Origin: Streptomyces capitiformicae
Lineage (GTDB): Bacteria; Actinomycetota; Actinomycetes; Streptomycetales; Streptomycetaceae
Assembly: GCF_002214185.1 (NCBI RefSeq)
Contig: NZ_CP022161.1
Location: 3,781,767-3,845,766, forward strand
Length of the DNA: 64,000 nt
Reading direction: 5' to 3'
The position numbers and the translations under genes are program-made. The notes under the pieces are model-generated. The model saw only the letters and a list, made by a program, of their open reading frames with translations, made no database searches and was not told the DNA's origin. Shown here one piece after another: positions 17,551 through 26,078 of this stretch; within the stretch, counting starts at the first letter, position 1, and each line of letters starts with the position of its first letter.

Positions 17551-18702
17551 GTGCGAGTCGGCCTGCTGACCCGGGAGTATCCGCCGGACGTCTACGGTGG
17601 CGCGGGCGTCCATGTCGAGTTCCTCGCCCACGAGTTGAGGTCCCTCGTCGAGCTGGACGTGCACTGCTGGGGCGAGGGCGCCGCGGGCGGCGTCGTACGC
17701 CACCGGCCCTGGTCCGCGCTCGACAGCGCCAACGACGCGCTGCGCACCTTCTCCGTGGACCTCTCCATCGCCGCCGGACTCGAAGGCCGCGAACTCGTCC
17801 ACTCGCACACCTGGTACGCCAATCTCGCCGGCCACTTCGGCAAGCTGCTGCACGGCATCCCACATGTGATGACCGCCCACTCGCTGGAGCCGCTGCGCCC
17901 CTGGAAGGCCGAGCAGCTGGGCGGCGGATACGCCCTGTCCAGCTGGGCCGAGCGCACCGCCATCGAGTCCGCCGACGCGGTGATCGCCGTCTCCGGCGCC
18001 ATGCGCGACGACATCCTCGGCTGCTACCCGGCCCTGGACCCGGACAAGGTCCGCGTCGTGCACAACGGCATCGACACCTCCCTCTACAAGCCGGACCACG
18101 GCACGGACGTCCTCGACCGGATCGGCCTCGACGCCGGCCGCCCGTACGTCCTGTTCGTCGGCCGCATCACCCGCCAGAAGGGTGTGCCCCACCTGCTGCG
18201 GGCCGTGCGGGACATCGACCCGGCCGTGCAGGTCGTGCTGTGCGCGGGCGCGCCGGACACCCCGGAGATCGACCGGGAGTTCCGCGATCTCTTCGAGGAG
18301 CTGAGCCGCGTACGCGAGGGCCTGTACTGGATCCCGCAGATGCTGCCGCGCCCGGACGTCATCCAACTCCTCACGCACGCCGCCGTGTTCGTCTGCCCGT
18401 CGGTGTACGAACCGCTGGGCATCGTCAACCTGGAGGCCATGGCCTGCGGTACGGCCGTGGTGGCCTCGCGGGTCGGCGGGATCCCGGAGGTCGTGGACGA
18501 CGGCGTGACGGGGCTCCTCGTGTCGACGGAGGACGACTTCGAAGCTCAGCTGGCCCGTGCCCTCGACTCGGTGCTCGCCGACCCCGCCACCGCCGCCCGC
18601 ATGGGCGAGGCCGGACGGGAGCGCGCGGTGCGGGAGTTCGGCTGGGACGCGGTGGCCCGGCGCACGGTCCAGCTGTACGAGGAAGTCCTCAAACAGGGGT
18701 AG
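17551..18702 (+). CDS. glgA: Actinobacterial glycogen synthase / maltose-1-P synthase
   Basis: A 383-residue GT4 glycosyltransferase. The N-terminus [20 protein letters not shown] and the donor-site pattern [23 protein letters not shown] match the actinobacterial GlgA family. Mycobacterial members (GlgM) were shown to join ADP-glucose and glucose 1-phosphate into maltose 1-phosphate for the GlgE route, so this protein may do the same instead of classical glycogen synthase chemistry. The GTG start follows AAGGGGG. glgC lies 53 bp downstream on the same strand, placing donor synthesis and use together. Confidence 0.92.
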   Translation: MRVGLLTREYPPDVYGGAGVHVEFLAHELRSLVELDVHCWGEGAAGGVVRHRPWSALDSANDALRTFSVDLSIAAGLEGRELVHSHTWYANLAGHFGKLLHGIPHVMTAHSLEPLRPWKAEQLGGGYALSSWAERTAIESADAVIAVSGAMRDDILGCYPALDPDKVRVVHNGIDTSLYKPDHGTDVLDRIGLDAGRPYVLFVGRITRQKGVPHLLRAVRDIDPAVQVVLCAGAPDTPEIDREFRDLFEELSRVREGLYWIPQMLPRPDVIQLLTHAAVFVCPSVYEPLGIVNLEAMACGTAVVASRVGGIPEVVDDGVTGLLVSTEDDFEAQLARALDSVLADPATAARMGEAGRERAVREFGWDAVARRTVQLYEEVLKQG

Positions 18703-18755
18703 GCACAGCGGTAAAGGACAGGGCACGGCTCGACCGGGCTCAGAGGGGCGGCGGC

Positions 18756-19976
18756 ATGCGGCGCGGTGGACCTTCGGTGCTGGGAATCGTACTGGCGGGA
18801 GGTGAGGGCAAGCGGCTGATGCCCTTGACCGCCGACCGCGCGAAACCGGCGGTGACCTTCGGCGGAACGTATCGCCTGGTCGATTTCGTACTCTCCAACC
18901 TCGTCAACGCGGACATCCTGCGCATCTGCGTGCTCACGCAGTACAAGTCGCACTCACTGGACCGGCACATCACCACGACCTGGCGGATGTCGAGCCTGCT
19001 CGGCAACTACGTCACCCCCGTCCCGGCCCAGCAGCGGCTCGGCCCGCGCTGGTACCTGGGCAGCGCGGACGCGCTCCTTCAGTCCCTGAACCTGGTCCAC
19101 GACGAGCAGCCCGACTATGTGGCGGTCTTCGGCGCCGACCACGTCTACCGCATGGACCCCCGCCAGATGCTGGCCCAGCACATCGAGGGCGGCGCGGGCG
19201 TGACGGTCGCCGGGATACGGGTGCCGCGCACGGAGTCCTCCTCCTTCGGCGTCATCACCCCCGGCTCCGACGGCCGGGTCGTCGAGCGCTTCCTGGAGAA
19301 GCCGGCCGACCCGCCGGGCCTCGTCGACGACCCCGAGTCCGTGTACGCCTCCATGGGCAACTACATCTTCACCACCAAGGCCCTGGTCGAGGCGTTGCAG
19401 CGGGACGCCGAGGACGAGGACTCCGTGCACGACATGGGCGGCTCGATCCTGCCCCAGCTCACCGACCGGGGCGAGGCCCAGCTGTACGACTTCAGTGCCA
19501 ACCACGTGCCCGGCGACACCACCCGCGACCGGGGCTACTGGCGTGACGTCGGCACCCTCGACGCGTACTACGACGCCCACATGGACCTCATCGCCGAGCG
19601 CCCCGCCTTCAATCTCTTCAACCGCAGCTGGCCCATCTACACCAGCTCCGGCCAGCTCTCCCCGGCCCGCTTCAACGCGGGGGGCATGGCCAGCGAGTCG
19701 ATCATCAGCGCGGGCTGTCTGATACGCGGACAGGTGACGAGGTCCGTCCTCTCCCCGGGGGTGGTCGTCGACCCCGGTGCGGTCGTCCAGGGCTCGGTTC
19801 TCCACGACAACGTCCACATCGGCCGGGGCGCGGTCGTGCGCGGCGCCGTCCTCGACAAGAACGTCCAGGTGCCCCCGGGCGCCACCATCGGCGTCAACCC
19901 GGAGCGTGACGCCGAGCTGTACACGGTCTCCAAGGGCGGCGTGATCGCCTTGGGCAAGGGCCAGCGGGTCCAGTAG
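18756..19976 (+). CDS. glgC: Glucose-1-phosphate adenylyltransferase
   Basis: GlgC makes ADP-glucose from ATP and glucose 1-phosphate, the committed step of glycogen and GlgE-pathway glucan synthesis. The 406-residue product starts with the nucleotidyltransferase signature [24 protein letters not shown]. The catalytic-core segment GADHVYRMD and the substrate motif LEKP are present. A C-terminal left-handed beta-helix (about 290-400) carries the allosteric region. I use the ATG at 18756 preceded by AGAGGGG; the frame is open further upstream only because it overlaps glgA out of frame. It follows glgA closely, so both are likely co-transcribed. Confidence 0.95.
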   Translation: MRRGGPSVLGIVLAGGEGKRLMPLTADRAKPAVTFGGTYRLVDFVLSNLVNADILRICVLTQYKSHSLDRHITTTWRMSSLLGNYVTPVPAQQRLGPRWYLGSADALLQSLNLVHDEQPDYVAVFGADHVYRMDPRQMLAQHIEGGAGVTVAGIRVPRTESSSFGVITPGSDGRVVERFLEKPADPPGLVDDPESVYASMGNYIFTTKALVEALQRDAEDEDSVHDMGGSILPQLTDRGEAQLYDFSANHVPGDTTRDRGYWRDVGTLDAYYDAHMDLIAERPAFNLFNRSWPIYTSSGQLSPARFNAGGMASESIISAGCLIRGQVTRSVLSPGVVVDPGAVVQGSVLHDNVHIGRGAVVRGAVLDKNVQVPPGATIGVNPERDAELYTVSKGGVIALGKGQRVQ

Positions 19977-20075
19977 CCGACTCGGCCCGGTCGCCCGCCC
20001 GGCAATCACCCGGACTGGTCCTTCAGAGTGTCAGAGTGACCGTGTCGACCACAGATGCCCCACGAGTCCCGCCTT

Positions 20076-20101
20076 TTCCCCAAGGCGGGACTTAATCTGT
20101 T
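20076..20101 (+). terminator. Rho-independent terminator after glgC
   Basis: A perfect 10-bp stem (gtcccgcctt at 20076-20085, complement at 20092-20101) with loop ttcccc is followed by ttaatctgttgtt, a T-rich tail that is rare in this GC-rich DNA. Confidence 0.8.
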
Positions 20102-20192
20102 GTTAACTGTGCGTAGCTTGATCGTACTTGACCGTAATCGGGCAACGGCGATTGACTGCTGACTCACCCCATCGTCGACGCGAGGCAAGCCA

Positions 20193-21539
20193 TTGACTTC
20201 TGACCTGCTCGCACCACTCGACCTGGCGTTCTGGAACATCGAGTCCGCCGACCACCCGATGCACCTGGCCGCCCTCGGCGTCTTCACGGCGAACTCGCCC
20301 ACCGCGGGCGCCCACGCCGCGGACCTGCTCGCCGCCAGGGCCGCCGCGGTGCCCGGACTGCGGATGCGGATCCGGGACGTGTGGTTCCCGGACGTACGGC
20401 TGCCGCTGGCCTTCGGCGGCGCTACCCGCGAGCCGGTCGCCGACTTCGAGCCCTTCCACCACGTACGGCTGCACGCGCCGACCGCCGACTTCCACGCGGT
20501 GGCCGGACGGCTGATGGAACGCCCCCTGGAGCGCGGCCGGCCGCCGTGGGAGGCACACGTCCTGCCGGGGGAGGACGGCACCTCCTTCGCCGTGCTGTTC
20601 AAGTTCCACCACGCCCTGGCCGACGGGCTCCGGGCGCTGACGCTCGCCGCCGCCGTCATGGACCCCATGGACATGCCCGCGCCCCGGCCGCGCCCGGTCG
20701 AGCCGCCGCGTGGCCTCCTCGGCGACGTGCGCAAGCTGCCCGACCTCCTCCGGGGCAGGCTCTCCGACCTCGGACGCGCCCTCGACATCGGCGCCGCCGT
20801 CGCCCGTACGACGCTCGACGCGACCCTGGGTGCCCGGTCCTCCGCCGCGCTCACCTCCGAGCCGAGCGGCACCCGCCGTACCGTCGGTGTGGCCTTGGAC
20901 CTCGACGAGGTGCACCGGATCCGCAAGACCGTCGGCGGCACCGTCAACGACGTGCTCATCGCCGTCGTCGCCGGCGCGCTGCGGCGCTGGCTCGACGAGC
21001 GCGGGGACGGCAGCGACGGGGTCGCGCCCCGGGCCCTCATCCCCGTCTCCAAGCGCCGTCCCCGCACCGCCCACCCCCAGGGCAACCGGCTCTCCGGCTA
21101 TCTGATGAAACTCCCCGTCGACGACCCCGACCCGCTGGGCCGCCTGCGCACGGTCCGTACGGCGATGGACCGCAACAAGGACGCCGGACCCAACCGCGGG
21201 GCCGGCGCGGTGGCCCTCCTGGCGGACCACGTCCCGCCCCTCGGCCACCGCCTGGGCGGCCCCCTCGTCAGCCAGGCCGCCCGCCTCTGGTTCGACATCC
21301 TCGTCACCAGCGTCCCCCTCCCCAGCCTCGGCCTCCAGCTCGGCGGCTGCCCGCTCACCGAGGTCTACCCCCTCGCTCCGCTCGCGTACGGCCAGTCCCT
21401 CGCCGTAGCCGTCTCGACGTATCGCGGCCGCGTCCACTACGGCCTGGTCGCCGACGCGGAAGCCGTCCCGGACCTCGAGCTCCTGGGCAAGGCCGTAACC
21501 CGGGAGGTGGAGGACCTCGTAGCGGCCTGCGTTCCCTGA
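20193..21539 (+). CDS. Wax ester synthase/diacylglycerol acyltransferase
   Basis: A 448-residue WS/DGAT-family enzyme that transfers acyl groups from acyl-CoA to diacylglycerol or long-chain alcohols, making storage triacylglycerol or wax esters. The catalytic motif HHxxxDG is intact at His139-His140...Asp144-Gly145 (HHALADG). The N-terminus PLDLAFWNIESADHPMHLAAL and the later GNRLSGYLMKLPVDDPDPLGRL segment are family features. The likely start is a TTG at 20193 with GAGG upstream. It is a single gene between the glgC terminator and a repeat element. Streptomyces usually hold several paralogues, so its exact lipid is uncertain. Confidence 0.92.
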   Translation: MTSDLLAPLDLAFWNIESADHPMHLAALGVFTANSPTAGAHAADLLAARAAAVPGLRMRIRDVWFPDVRLPLAFGGATREPVADFEPFHHVRLHAPTADFHAVAGRLMERPLERGRPPWEAHVLPGEDGTSFAVLFKFHHALADGLRALTLAAAVMDPMDMPAPRPRPVEPPRGLLGDVRKLPDLLRGRLSDLGRALDIGAAVARTTLDATLGARSSAALTSEPSGTRRTVGVALDLDEVHRIRKTVGGTVNDVLIAVVAGALRRWLDERGDGSDGVAPRALIPVSKRRPRTAHPQGNRLSGYLMKLPVDDPDPLGRLRTVRTAMDRNKDAGPNRGAGAVALLADHVPPLGHRLGGPLVSQAARLWFDILVTSVPLPSLGLQLGGCPLTEVYPLAPLAYGQSLAVAVSTYRGRVHYGLVADAEAVPDLELLGKAVTREVEDLVAACVP

Positions 21540-21550
21540 CGTGGCTTGTC

Positions 21551-21624
21551 GCGCAGTTCCCCGCACCCCTTCAGGGGCACGGGGAACTGCGCGAGCAACC
21601 ACCCCGGGGGCGCAGCCCCCGGGG
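21551..21624 (+). repeat. Double-hairpin intergenic repeat element
   Basis: Two hairpins stand side by side after the WS/DGAT gene: a 12-bp stem gcgcagttcccc (21551-21562) with its complement at 21581-21592, containing a smaller inner stem, and a 10-bp stem ccccgggggc (21602-21611) with its complement at 21615-21624. A half copy occurs at 29742-29768. This is a common Streptomyces intergenic repeat type and may also act as terminator. Confidence 0.8.
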
Positions 21625-21754
21625 ACGGGACGGGTAGGGGCGGCGGGGGCGGAACCCGGTTTTTGGTGCCCAGGCGCGCCGCTCCGTAGAATTCCGCGTT
21701 CGAACAGCACACGCGGCACCCGCGCCGCAGGCGACCCCGAGGAACGGCAGCACG

Positions 21755-23254
21755 ATGACGGTGACAGAAGACGGGCAGGCGACCCCCGCCGCGGCCGAGG
21801 CGTCGTACGGCCCGGGCATCGACCCCGACCGACTCGCCGTCTGCCTCAGCGTGCTCGAGGAACTCGACAAGCTGGATGTCGACCACCCCGACGCGATCAC
21901 GGTACGCCGCGCCACGGCCGGCATCTACCGCACCGTGAAGCAGCGCCGCCGCCAGGAACGCCGCGCCGCCAAGACCGCGAACGACAAGGCGGTCACCGAG
22001 GCCACCGCCACCGGCTCCGCCCAGCGCATCGACGACGAGACCGAGGGCATCCTGCCGTCGTCCGTGACCGAGGCCGGCCGGATCGCGGGGATACTCCAGC
22101 GCCCCCGTTCCTGCTACGTCTGCAAGACCCGCTACGTCGAGGTCGACTACTTCTACCACCAGCTCTGCCAGAACTGCGCCGCAGAGAACCGCGCCCGCCG
22201 CGACGCCCGCGCCGACCTCACCGGCAAGCGAGCCCTGCTCACCGGCGGCCGCGCCAAGATCGGCATGTACATCGCGCTGCGGCTGCTCCGTGACGGCGCG
22301 CACACCACGATCACCACGCGGTTCCCGAAGGACGCCATCCGCCGCTTCAAGGCCATGGACGACTCGGCGGACTGGATCCACCGCCTGGAGGTCGTCGGCA
22401 TCGACCTGCGCGACCCGGCCCAGGCCGTGGCCCTCGCCGACCAGATGACCGAGCAGGGCCCGCTCGACATCCTGATCAACAACGCGACCCAGACCGTGCG
22501 CCGTCTGCCCTCCGCGTACGCCGCGCTCGTCGAGGGCGAGAGCGCCCCGCTGCCGGCCGGTGAACTGCCCGCCCACCACGTCATCGGCGCCTTCGGTTCC
22601 GGCGCCGTGGACGGCCTCGCCGCGCTCCCCCTCGGCAGCAGCGGACTCGACGCGCAGAAGGTCGCTGACCTCGCCCTGGTCGCGGGCAACGCCAGTGTCG
22701 CCAAGCACCTCGACGGCACCGCCATCGACGCGGGCGGACTGGTCCCCGACGTCGTGGACAGCAACACCTGGGTGCAGTCCATCGAGCAGATTTCCCCGGT
22801 GGAACTGCTGGAGACCCAGCTGTGCAACTACACGGCGCCGTTCATCCTGATCAGCAAGCTGCGTTCGACGATGGCCGACGCCGCGCGCAAGGCGCCCAGC
22901 AAGCGCGCGTACGTCGTCAACGTCTCGGCGATGGAAGGGGTGTTCAGCCGCGGCTACAAGGGCGCGGGCCACCCGAACACCAACGCCGCGAAGGCCGCCA
23001 TGAACATGGTCACGCGGACCAGCGCCCAGGAGATGTTCGACACCGACGGCATCCTGATGACCTCGGTCGACACCGGCTGGATCACCGACGAGCGCCCGCA
23101 CTACGACAAGCTGCGCCTGGCCGAGGCCGGCTTCCACGCCCCGCTCGACCTCGTCGACGGCGCGGCCCGCGTCTACGACCCCATCGTCCGCGGTGAACAG
23201 GGCGAGGACCTCTACGGCGTCTTCCTGAAGGACTACGCGCCCGGCAAGTGGTGA
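21755..23254 (+). CDS. SDR-fold protein with N-terminal zinc knuckle
   Basis: A 499-residue protein with a short-chain dehydrogenase fold fused behind a long N-terminal region. Residues 1-115 are helical and charged. Four cysteines (120, 123, 138, 141) form a C-x2-C-x14-C-x2-C zinc-binding knuckle. The Rossmann domain begins near 155 with KRALLTGGRAKIGMYIALRL, a variant of TGxxxGIG, and has an NNA motif (DILINNAT). An unusual insert of about 90 residues follows (about 260-350). Ser391 and Lys413 fit the catalytic pair, but the residue four before the lysine is Thr409, not Tyr. It may be a non-canonical reductase or a binding protein. The ATG follows AGGAACGG. Confidence 0.8.
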   Translation: MTVTEDGQATPAAAEASYGPGIDPDRLAVCLSVLEELDKLDVDHPDAITVRRATAGIYRTVKQRRRQERRAAKTANDKAVTEATATGSAQRIDDETEGILPSSVTEAGRIAGILQRPRSCYVCKTRYVEVDYFYHQLCQNCAAENRARRDARADLTGKRALLTGGRAKIGMYIALRLLRDGAHTTITTRFPKDAIRRFKAMDDSADWIHRLEVVGIDLRDPAQAVALADQMTEQGPLDILINNATQTVRRLPSAYAALVEGESAPLPAGELPAHHVIGAFGSGAVDGLAALPLGSSGLDAQKVADLALVAGNASVAKHLDGTAIDAGGLVPDVVDSNTWVQSIEQISPVELLETQLCNYTAPFILISKLRSTMADAARKAPSKRAYVVNVSAMEGVFSRGYKGAGHPNTNAAKAAMNMVTRTSAQEMFDTDGILMTSVDTGWITDERPHYDKLRLAEAGFHAPLDLVDGAARVYDPIVRGEQGEDLYGVFLKDYAPGKW

Positions 23255-23288
23255 AGGCAGGCCGGGCCCGGGGTTTTCAGAACGCGCC

Positions 23289-23804
23289 CTACGCCCGCAC
23301 CCGGCCCGCCCGCCCGGCCCGCTCCGCCACCAGCTCCAGTACCGTGCGCCAGTCCTCCAGGACCCCGGCGTCGAGCCCGGGGGACCGGCCTGCCTCGTCC
23401 GCCTGCCGTAGCGTCAGCACGTCCTCGACGAGTGCGGCGTCGACCCAGCCGCCCGCGTGCCGCCGCACGAGGTCGTCCGGGCCGAGCACGGACAGCCGGA
23501 CGAGGCGGGCGACCCGCTCGCCCAGCAGCGGCTGTACCGCGTCGGCGGCGAGGTCCGCGTGCCCGCTGTCGTCGCCCGGCCGCAGCAGCTGCCCGATGGC
23601 GTGCACCAGGCCGGCCACCTGGAGCTCCTTGTCGGCGGGTCGCCCCCGGCGCAGCAGCGCGGCGGTCTGCAGCGCGTGCTCGTGCGGATCGACCGAGGCG
23701 CCCGAAGGGCGGTCCGGAGCGCCCAGACGGCCGTCCGAGCCCTCCGGGCCGCCCCGGCAGGCGTGCAGCAGATCCATCAGCTCCTCGACGCTACGCAGCT
23801 CCAT
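23289..23804 (-). CDS. HD-fold protein lacking the HD aspartate
   Basis: A 171-residue helical protein resembling small HD-domain phosphohydrolases and PhnZ-type oxygenases (HEHALQTAALL ... VAGLVHAIGQLL, then LRQADEAGR). In active HD proteins the second motif reads HD; here it is His68-Ala69, so the metal site looks incomplete. The ATG at 23804 has GGGAGGA upstream on the minus strand; the 27-codon longer frame lacks support. It converges with the SDR gene, 34 bp apart. Function is unknown; the family is suggested by pattern only. Confidence 0.65.
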   Translation of the reverse strand: MELRSVEELMDLLHACRGGPEGSDGRLGAPDRPSGASVDPHEHALQTAALLRRGRPADKELQVAGLVHAIGQLLRPGDDSGHADLAADAVQPLLGERVARLVRLSVLGPDDLVRRHAGGWVDAALVEDVLTLRQADEAGRSPGLDAGVLEDWRTVLELVAERAGRAGRVRA

Positions 23805-24297
23805 GCGTCGGTCCTCCCGAGTCCGCCCACGAGAAATGCCGTTGCGGTACATCACCAGATCATGGTCGGCTTGCGCTTCGGCCAACAGGACTTGAACTAC
23901 GTGCCGAGGGCAGCGATCCGATGGTTCGCAGGCCCGGTGTGCAGTTCGAGCACTGCGCCGAACGGGTGGTGGAAAACGTAACGAAATGGGCGAAATGTCA
24001 TGCGGCTGGGCCTGAGGGGAGCGGAAAGACTCTAGTCACTTGCCTCTTGTTTTGAGCCCCATCGAGCGGGCACCCGCTCATTTGGTTACTCTGTACCGGA
24101 CGGACAGCTTTACATGGGTCCCACCCACACCCACGGTCCGTACCGGGACAAGCCGGTCACCACGGCCTGCTCCGCCCAAAGCAATACGGCGCCACCGCGT
24201 CCGAACTGACATCGACTCAGACCCGAGCGGACGTCAGGCGCACAGCGGCAGGCTGGGGCCGACGTCCCGAGGGTGACCGACACATAAGGAGTGCGCG
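23805..24297. other. Intergenic region before 57-codon gene
   Basis: About 490 bp between the leftward HD-fold gene and the rightward small gene. It contains a repeated cgaaatg word near 23980-24000, an AT-richer patch near 24030-24060, a short palindrome (listed separately) and the leader of the small gene. I see no further gene: open frames here lack ribosome sites and biased codon use. Confidence 0.5.
24064..24079. promoter_or_regulatory. Perfect short palindrome, possible operator
   Basis: The 16-base sequence gagcgggcacccgctc is a perfect 7-bp inverted repeat around two bases. It lies about 220 bp before the small gene at 24298 and next to an AT-richer stretch, so it could be a repressor site. 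The binding protein is unknown. Confidence 0.35.
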
Positions 24298-24471
24298 GTG
24301 ACACCGGAGAAGACGAATCGCGATCAGCGCCCCAAGGAACGCACGGAGCGCGGCGGCCGGTCGGAGAAGGAACTCGGCAGTCTGGACGTGTGGGCCAGGT
24401 CCGCACCCATCCGCCTGGCGGGCTACGAGGACGACCTCGCCGAGCCCCACATCCTGCCCAGCGTGGACTGA
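24298..24471 (+). CDS. Small 57-residue protein of unknown function
   Basis: A 57-codon gene starting GTG, with a perfect AAGGAG six bases upstream. Nearly all third codon positions are G or C, as in real genes here. The N-terminal half is charged and likely disordered (MTPEKTNRDQRPKERTERGG); the C-terminal half reads LDVWARSAPIRLAGYEDDLA and ends EPHILPSVD. There is no signal peptide, membrane segment or cysteine. I do not recognise its family. It converges with the amidase gene, 100 bp away. It could be a small regulator or a modified-peptide precursor, but no modifying enzyme lies beside it. Confidence 0.7.
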   Translation: MTPEKTNRDQRPKERTERGGRSEKELGSLDVWARSAPIRLAGYEDDLAEPHILPSVD

Positions 24472-24571
24472 CGGGATTCCCGGTCGTAACCCGTCGTGAT
24501 CGTCGTCTGTATGGGCGTGCCGGACTCACGCCCGTACGGATCGGGGAAGCCACCACCGAGGACTGGCCCCG

Positions 24572-25918
24572 CTAATTGATGGGTGCCGTCCGCTGCCACG
24601 GACGCAGAATCTCCAACTGGCCTGCCAGCCCCAGCAGTTCCAGCTCGGCACCCGGGGGGCCGACCATCTGTACCGCGCAGGGCGCGCCCGATGGGAGTGT
24701 GCCGAACGGGATCGAGAGTGCCGGCCAGCCCGTCAGGTTCCATGGCGGGGTCAGAGGTGAGTAGTTGGTGTTGACCAGCAGGTTGCGCAGCCATCCCCGC
24801 TCGTGCCAGTCCGCGGCCGCGGGCCCGCGCCGGGCGAGCGCGGGGGTGAGCAGCACCTCGTGCTCGGCGAAGAACGGTTCCATGCGGCGGCGCAACTGCT
24901 CCCTGCGCTCTCCCTTGCGGACCCCCTCCACGAAGCGGCGCCCCACGGCCGCGTGCACCCGGGTACGCCGGGTGAGCAGCCGGGGGTCGAGCCCCTCGGC
25001 GTCCACCGCGGTGCCCGCCGTCCAGTGCGCCAGCGACGTCGTGCCCAGCCAGACGGGGTACGGCGGATCGGCAGGCCGGACCTGATGCCCGGCTCCGGCC
25101 AGCAGGCCGGCCGCCCGGCGGGCGGCATCGGCGTACGGGCGGGAGACGGTCACGCCGACCAGGGGGCTGCGCACGGAGAGGGCGATGCGGCGGGGGGACG
25201 GGGGGCCGGAAGGCCGGGTGATCTCCGTTCCCGCCAGCACCTGGAACATCAGCCGGGCATCCTCGACGGTCGTCGCGAGCGGCCCGTTCTCCGACATGCC
25301 GAACCAGTCGCCGTGCCCGATGCCGGCCGGGACGACGCCGAAGCCGGGCTTGAGGCCCACCAGACCGCAGTTGGCGGCCGGAATACGCAGCGAGCCCATC
25401 CCGTCGTTGCCGAGCGCGATCGGCGCCAGCCCGGCGGCCACCGCGGCCGCGCTGCCCCCCGATGAACCGCCGGTCGTGCGCGAGGGGTCCCACGGGTTGC
25501 GGGCGGTGCCGTGCACCCCGTCCGTGGTGCCGAAGACACACAGCTCCGGTACGTTCGTGAGGCCCACGACCACCGCGCCCGCCGCCCGCAGCCGGGCCAC
25601 CGTGACGTGATCGTCCTCGGCCGGGGTGCCGGGCGTCGCGGCTGACCCGTTCCGGGTGGCCTCACCGCGTACGGCGAGGTTGTCCTTGACCGCCACCGGC
25701 ACGCCCGCCAGGGGTAGTTCGGCCAGGTCGGATCGGGCGCCCACCTCGTCGGCCTCGGACAGGGCCGCCTCGGCCCGCACCTTGCGGAACGCCCCGACCC
25801 GCCCGTCCAGCGCCTCGATCCGCGCGAGATGCTCCGCCACCACCGCACGCGGCGTGACCCGCTTCTCCTGTACGGCCGCGGCGATCTCGGCGGCGGTCCG
25901 GCCGACCCAGCTGGTCAC
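24572..25918 (-). CDS. Amidase signature family hydrolase
   Basis: A 448-residue amidase-signature enzyme that hydrolyses carboxylic amides. The Ser-cisSer-Lys triad is readable: Lys78 in VAVKDN, cis-Ser near 153 in TTGGSSGGSAAAVAAG, and nucleophile Ser176 in GNDGMGSLRIPA. The last motif differs from the common GTDGGGS form by Asn171 and Met174. No signal peptide is present. I use the GTG at 25918 (VTSWVGRTAAEIAAAV), where the family N-terminus begins and GGAG precedes it; the longer open frame to 26158 has no family features. The substrate is unknown; related genes are often annotated as amidases or GatA-like, but no gatB/gatC is near. Confidence 0.9.
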   Translation of the reverse strand: MTSWVGRTAAEIAAAVQEKRVTPRAVVAEHLARIEALDGRVGAFRKVRAEAALSEADEVGARSDLAELPLAGVPVAVKDNLAVRGEATRNGSAATPGTPAEDDHVTVARLRAAGAVVVGLTNVPELCVFGTTDGVHGTARNPWDPSRTTGGSSGGSAAAVAAGLAPIALGNDGMGSLRIPAANCGLVGLKPGFGVVPAGIGHGDWFGMSENGPLATTVEDARLMFQVLAGTEITRPSGPPSPRRIALSVRSPLVGVTVSRPYADAARRAAGLLAGAGHQVRPADPPYPVWLGTTSLAHWTAGTAVDAEGLDPRLLTRRTRVHAAVGRRFVEGVRKGERREQLRRRMEPFFAEHEVLLTPALARRGPAAADWHERGWLRNLLVNTNYSPLTPPWNLTGWPALSIPFGTLPSGAPCAVQMVGPPGAELELLGLAGQLEILRPWQRTAPIN

Positions 25919-26078
25919 GGGCGCTCCCTGTCGATGTCGTGCGCGTCGGTCCGGACGCGACGGAGGGTGTACCCGCAGGTAACGGTCGAGTACAGAGGAG
26001 CACTGTGCCCTGTGCGACGGCACCGCGTCGAGAGGCCGCAGTGCAGAAAAGCTGCCCTTGAGGACAGCCGCCCGGTGT

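Noticed and set aside
24298..24471. Precursor of a known modified-peptide family
   Set aside because: The tail LPSVD loosely recalls short C-terminal motifs of some precursors, but no radical SAM, lanthionine or ATP-grasp enzyme is adjacent.
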